NCBI GenBank assembly: GCA_003513015.1
Contig: DOTA01000008.1
Coordinates: forward strand, 378-6,874
Source of the DNA: Chloroflexota bacterium
GTDB lineage: Bacteria; Chloroflexota; Anaerolineae; Anaerolineales; UBA11858
Direction of reading: 5' to 3'
DNA: 6,497 bases
Within the stretch, counting starts at the first letter, position 1. Each line of letters begins with the position of its first letter. Positions 4,819 through 6,497 of the stretch are shown one piece after another. The position numbers and the translations under genes are program-made. The notes under the pieces were generated by a model. It was not told the origin of the DNA, did no database searches, and saw only the letters and a program-made list of their open reading frames with translations.

Positions 4819-6497
4819 ATGATTAAGAAACAAACGGAAGATCATTATCAGTATCTCTTTGAGGATGCGCCAATTGGCATTTATCGCACCACCCGCGAAG
4901 GGAGGGTGATTGATGCTAACAAAGCTTTGGTTAAGATGTTGGGGGTTCCCAATTTTGAAACCCTTTTGGATTCCAATGTTGTAGATTTTTATTGTGATCC
5001 CAAGGATCGTCAGAACTTCATCGGCGTACTGGAACACGCGGGCCAAGTTTTCTCGCTTACTTATCAGTTACGGCGCATGGATGGCGAGATCATTTGGGTA
5101 CAAAATACGGCGCGTGCAGTAAAGAACAAAACCGGGGAAGTAGTTTATTACGAGGGGGTTTTAGAGGATATCAGCGAGCGCGTTAAAGCAGAAAATGAAT
5201 TACAAATTACCCAAGCCAGAGTTGAATCGGAACGAGCACAGCGAGAGTTGGCCGAAACCCTGCGAGATGTGGCTAATATCATTACAAGCACGCTGGATTT
5301 AGAGGATGTTTTGCAAAAAATTTTGGATAACCTGCGATATCTGATCCCCTATGACAGCGCCGCACTAATTTTACAAGAAGAAGATCAACTAAGAATTGCG
5401 GCGATTAACGGTAATCCAGACGCAGAGCGAATGAAAAGGCAGATCATTGATCTGAAAAATGATCCCCTTTCAGAACAAATCATCAAAACACGGGAGCCGA
5501 TTCGGATTGAAAATGCGGTTAAAGATCCCCGTTTTCGGAATTATGGAGGGCAGAGAGCGATCCGCGACTGGATGGGCGTGCCATTAATTAGTCGCGGTCA
5601 AGCCATTGGACTGCTCACACTGGATAACTATACGACTAACGCTTATCAGGAGCGCGAGGTTGAAATTGCCTTTACATTTGCAACCCAGGCGGCGATCGCG
5701 ATTGAGAATGCCCGGCTCTACGCGGAGGAGAAGCAACGAGCCATTATTATGAGTGCCTTGCGTGCGACTTTAACGGATATTACCAGTGAATTAGATGTTC
5801 AGGCATTGCTACAATCCATTTTAGTGCGTGCCATTCAATTGCTGAATGCCACCGGCGGTGAACTTGCCCTCTATGATAAAGAGCAAAATCAGGTAACGAT
5901 TGTGGCTTGCCACAATATGGGGGAAGACTTCACTGGGGCGTCGATAAAGCCCGGGGATGGCGTACTCGGTAAGGTTGCTTTGAACGGAGAGCCTTTGCTA
6001 ATTCACGATTATAAAACCTGGGAAGGGCATCTATCGAATTTTAGAACTTCGCCCTGGCGAAGCGTGGCGGCAGTGCCCCTAGAAATCCATCACCGTATAT
6101 TAGGGGTGATTGCCCTGGCCGAATCTACGGGTGAGTTCGATTTCACACAGGCGGATTTGCACATTCTCACGCTGTTTGCCCAACAAGCGGCCATCGCCAT
6201 CGAAAATGCTCAGCTTTTCGATCGAATTTCCACAGCTCTCACCACTACCGAAACGCTCTACCAAACTGCCCAGGCATTGATCACCACCGAAAACTTGAAT
6301 GATCTACTGCAAAATTTGGTAGAACGCGTCGCCAGCAGCTTGCCTGCGGACCGGGTGATTCTCATCACGATGAATACCGAAACACAAACGATCCAAAACT
6401 ATGTGATTGGAGGCGACCGAGAGCATCTGGCTGAGCGTGTCAGCTACCAGGAACTAATGGACGGATTAACAGGCTGGGTGATGAGTGAACACCAAAC
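4819..6497 (+). CDS. PAS and multi-GAF sensor protein, 5' part (runs off window)
   Basis: 559 codons are open to the window end, with no stop. Residues about 8-120 are a PAS domain (YLFEDAPIGIYRTT, then a PAC half with YQLRRMDGEIIWVQ and EGVLEDISERVKAE). A charged helix, probably a coiled coil, spans about 120-150. GAF1 covers about 150-298, ending WMGVPLISRGQAIGLLTLDN then AAIAIENARLYAEE. GAF2 covers about 312-465, with VAAVPLEIHHRILGVIALAE and AAIAIENAQLF. A third GAF begins near 475 and is cut. Such arrays usually precede a histidine kinase, GGDEF or PP2C-type output domain; here the output lies outside the window and cannot be known. GAF1 has no cysteine suggesting a bilin site, and there is no signal peptide or membrane segment, so it is probably cytosolic. 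Start 4819 is chosen for its Shine-Dalgarno and because PAS begins soon after; in-frame ATGs at 4669, 4756 and 4768 are alternatives. Confidence 0.88.
   Translation, partial: MIKKQTEDHYQYLFEDAPIGIYRTTREGRVIDANKALVKMLGVPNFETLLDSNVVDFYCDPKDRQNFIGVLEHAGQVFSLTYQLRRMDGEIIWVQNTARAVKNKTGEVVYYEGVLEDISERVKAENELQITQARVESERAQRELAETLRDVANIITSTLDLEDVLQKILDNLRYLIPYDSAALILQEEDQLRIAAINGNPDAERMKRQIIDLKNDPLSEQIIKTREPIRIENAVKDPRFRNYGGQRAIRDWMGVPLISRGQAIGLLTLDNYTTNAYQEREVEIAFTFATQAAIAIENARLYAEEKQRAIIMSALRATLTDITSELDVQALLQSILVRAIQLLNATGGELALYDKEQNQVTIVACHNMGEDFTGASIKPGDGVLGKVALNGEPLLIHDYKTWEGHLSNFRTSPWRSVAAVPLEIHHRILGVIALAESTGEFDFTQADLHILTLFAQQAAIAIENAQLFDRISTALTTTETLYQTAQALITTENLNDLLQNLVERVASSLPADRVILITMNTETQTIQNYVIGGDREHLAERVSYQELMDGLTGWVMSEHQ

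Noticed and set aside
5908..5913. Cys-His pair in GAF2 (C364-H365) as a bilin attachment site, suggesting a phytochrome-like photoreceptor.
   Set aside because: It sits in an early strand of the domain rather than the chromophore helix, and the surrounding residues are those of ordinary GAF domains.

Overview
The window looks like a bacterial chromosome fragment, most plausibly from the Chloroflexota (Anaerolineae-like). This is an inference from gene style: a B12-dependent MerR regulator with an extra C-terminal domain, a carotenoid-type FAD oxidoreductase, and a long PAS plus multi-GAF sensor. No marker gene is present to prove it. Everything recognisable lies on the + strand. By eye, positions 2510-4488 are richer in G+C than the rest; I did not compute composition.

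Layout: (1) 1-73, the 3' part of a tRNA-His (anticodon GTG, CCA encoded), cut by the window edge and followed by an intrinsic terminator at 81-107. (2) 114-232, a short regulatory region with a near-consensus sigma70-type promoter (TTGACA, 17 bp, TAAAAT) and three tandem 11-bp repeats across its -35 box. (3) 233-4488, a compact four-gene operon: a CarH/LitR-type B12 photoreceptor repressor, a TIGR01777 (SDR39U1/YfcH-like) NAD(P)-binding SDR protein, a SRPBCC-type small protein, and a CrtI/CrtD/CrtISO-superfamily FAD oxidoreductase. The last three genes are joined by two 4-bp ATGA overlaps. (4) 4489-4818, a 330-bp intergenic region with no convincing gene, but with a 14-bp hairpin, short repeats and a near-perfect 14-bp palindrome. 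(5) 4819-6497, the 5' part of a large sensor protein (PAS, coiled coil, GAF, GAF, start of a third GAF) that runs off the window without a stop.

Reading of the operon: the regulator keeps the residues that bind adenosylcobalamin in CarH proteins (W164, E174, H175, H211). The repeats over the promoter are arranged as in the CarH operator I remember from Thermus. The simplest model is an autoregulated, light-inducible operon. In the dark the AdoCbl-loaded repressor would cover the -35 box. Light would break the cobalt-carbon bond and release the operon, producing a carotenoid-modifying enzyme and its two partners. Two features set this CarH apart: Phe at the position of the Thermus photo-ligand His132, and a roughly 120-residue helical C-terminal extension of unknown role. 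What the SDR and SRPBCC proteins do with the oxidoreductase is the main open biological question here.
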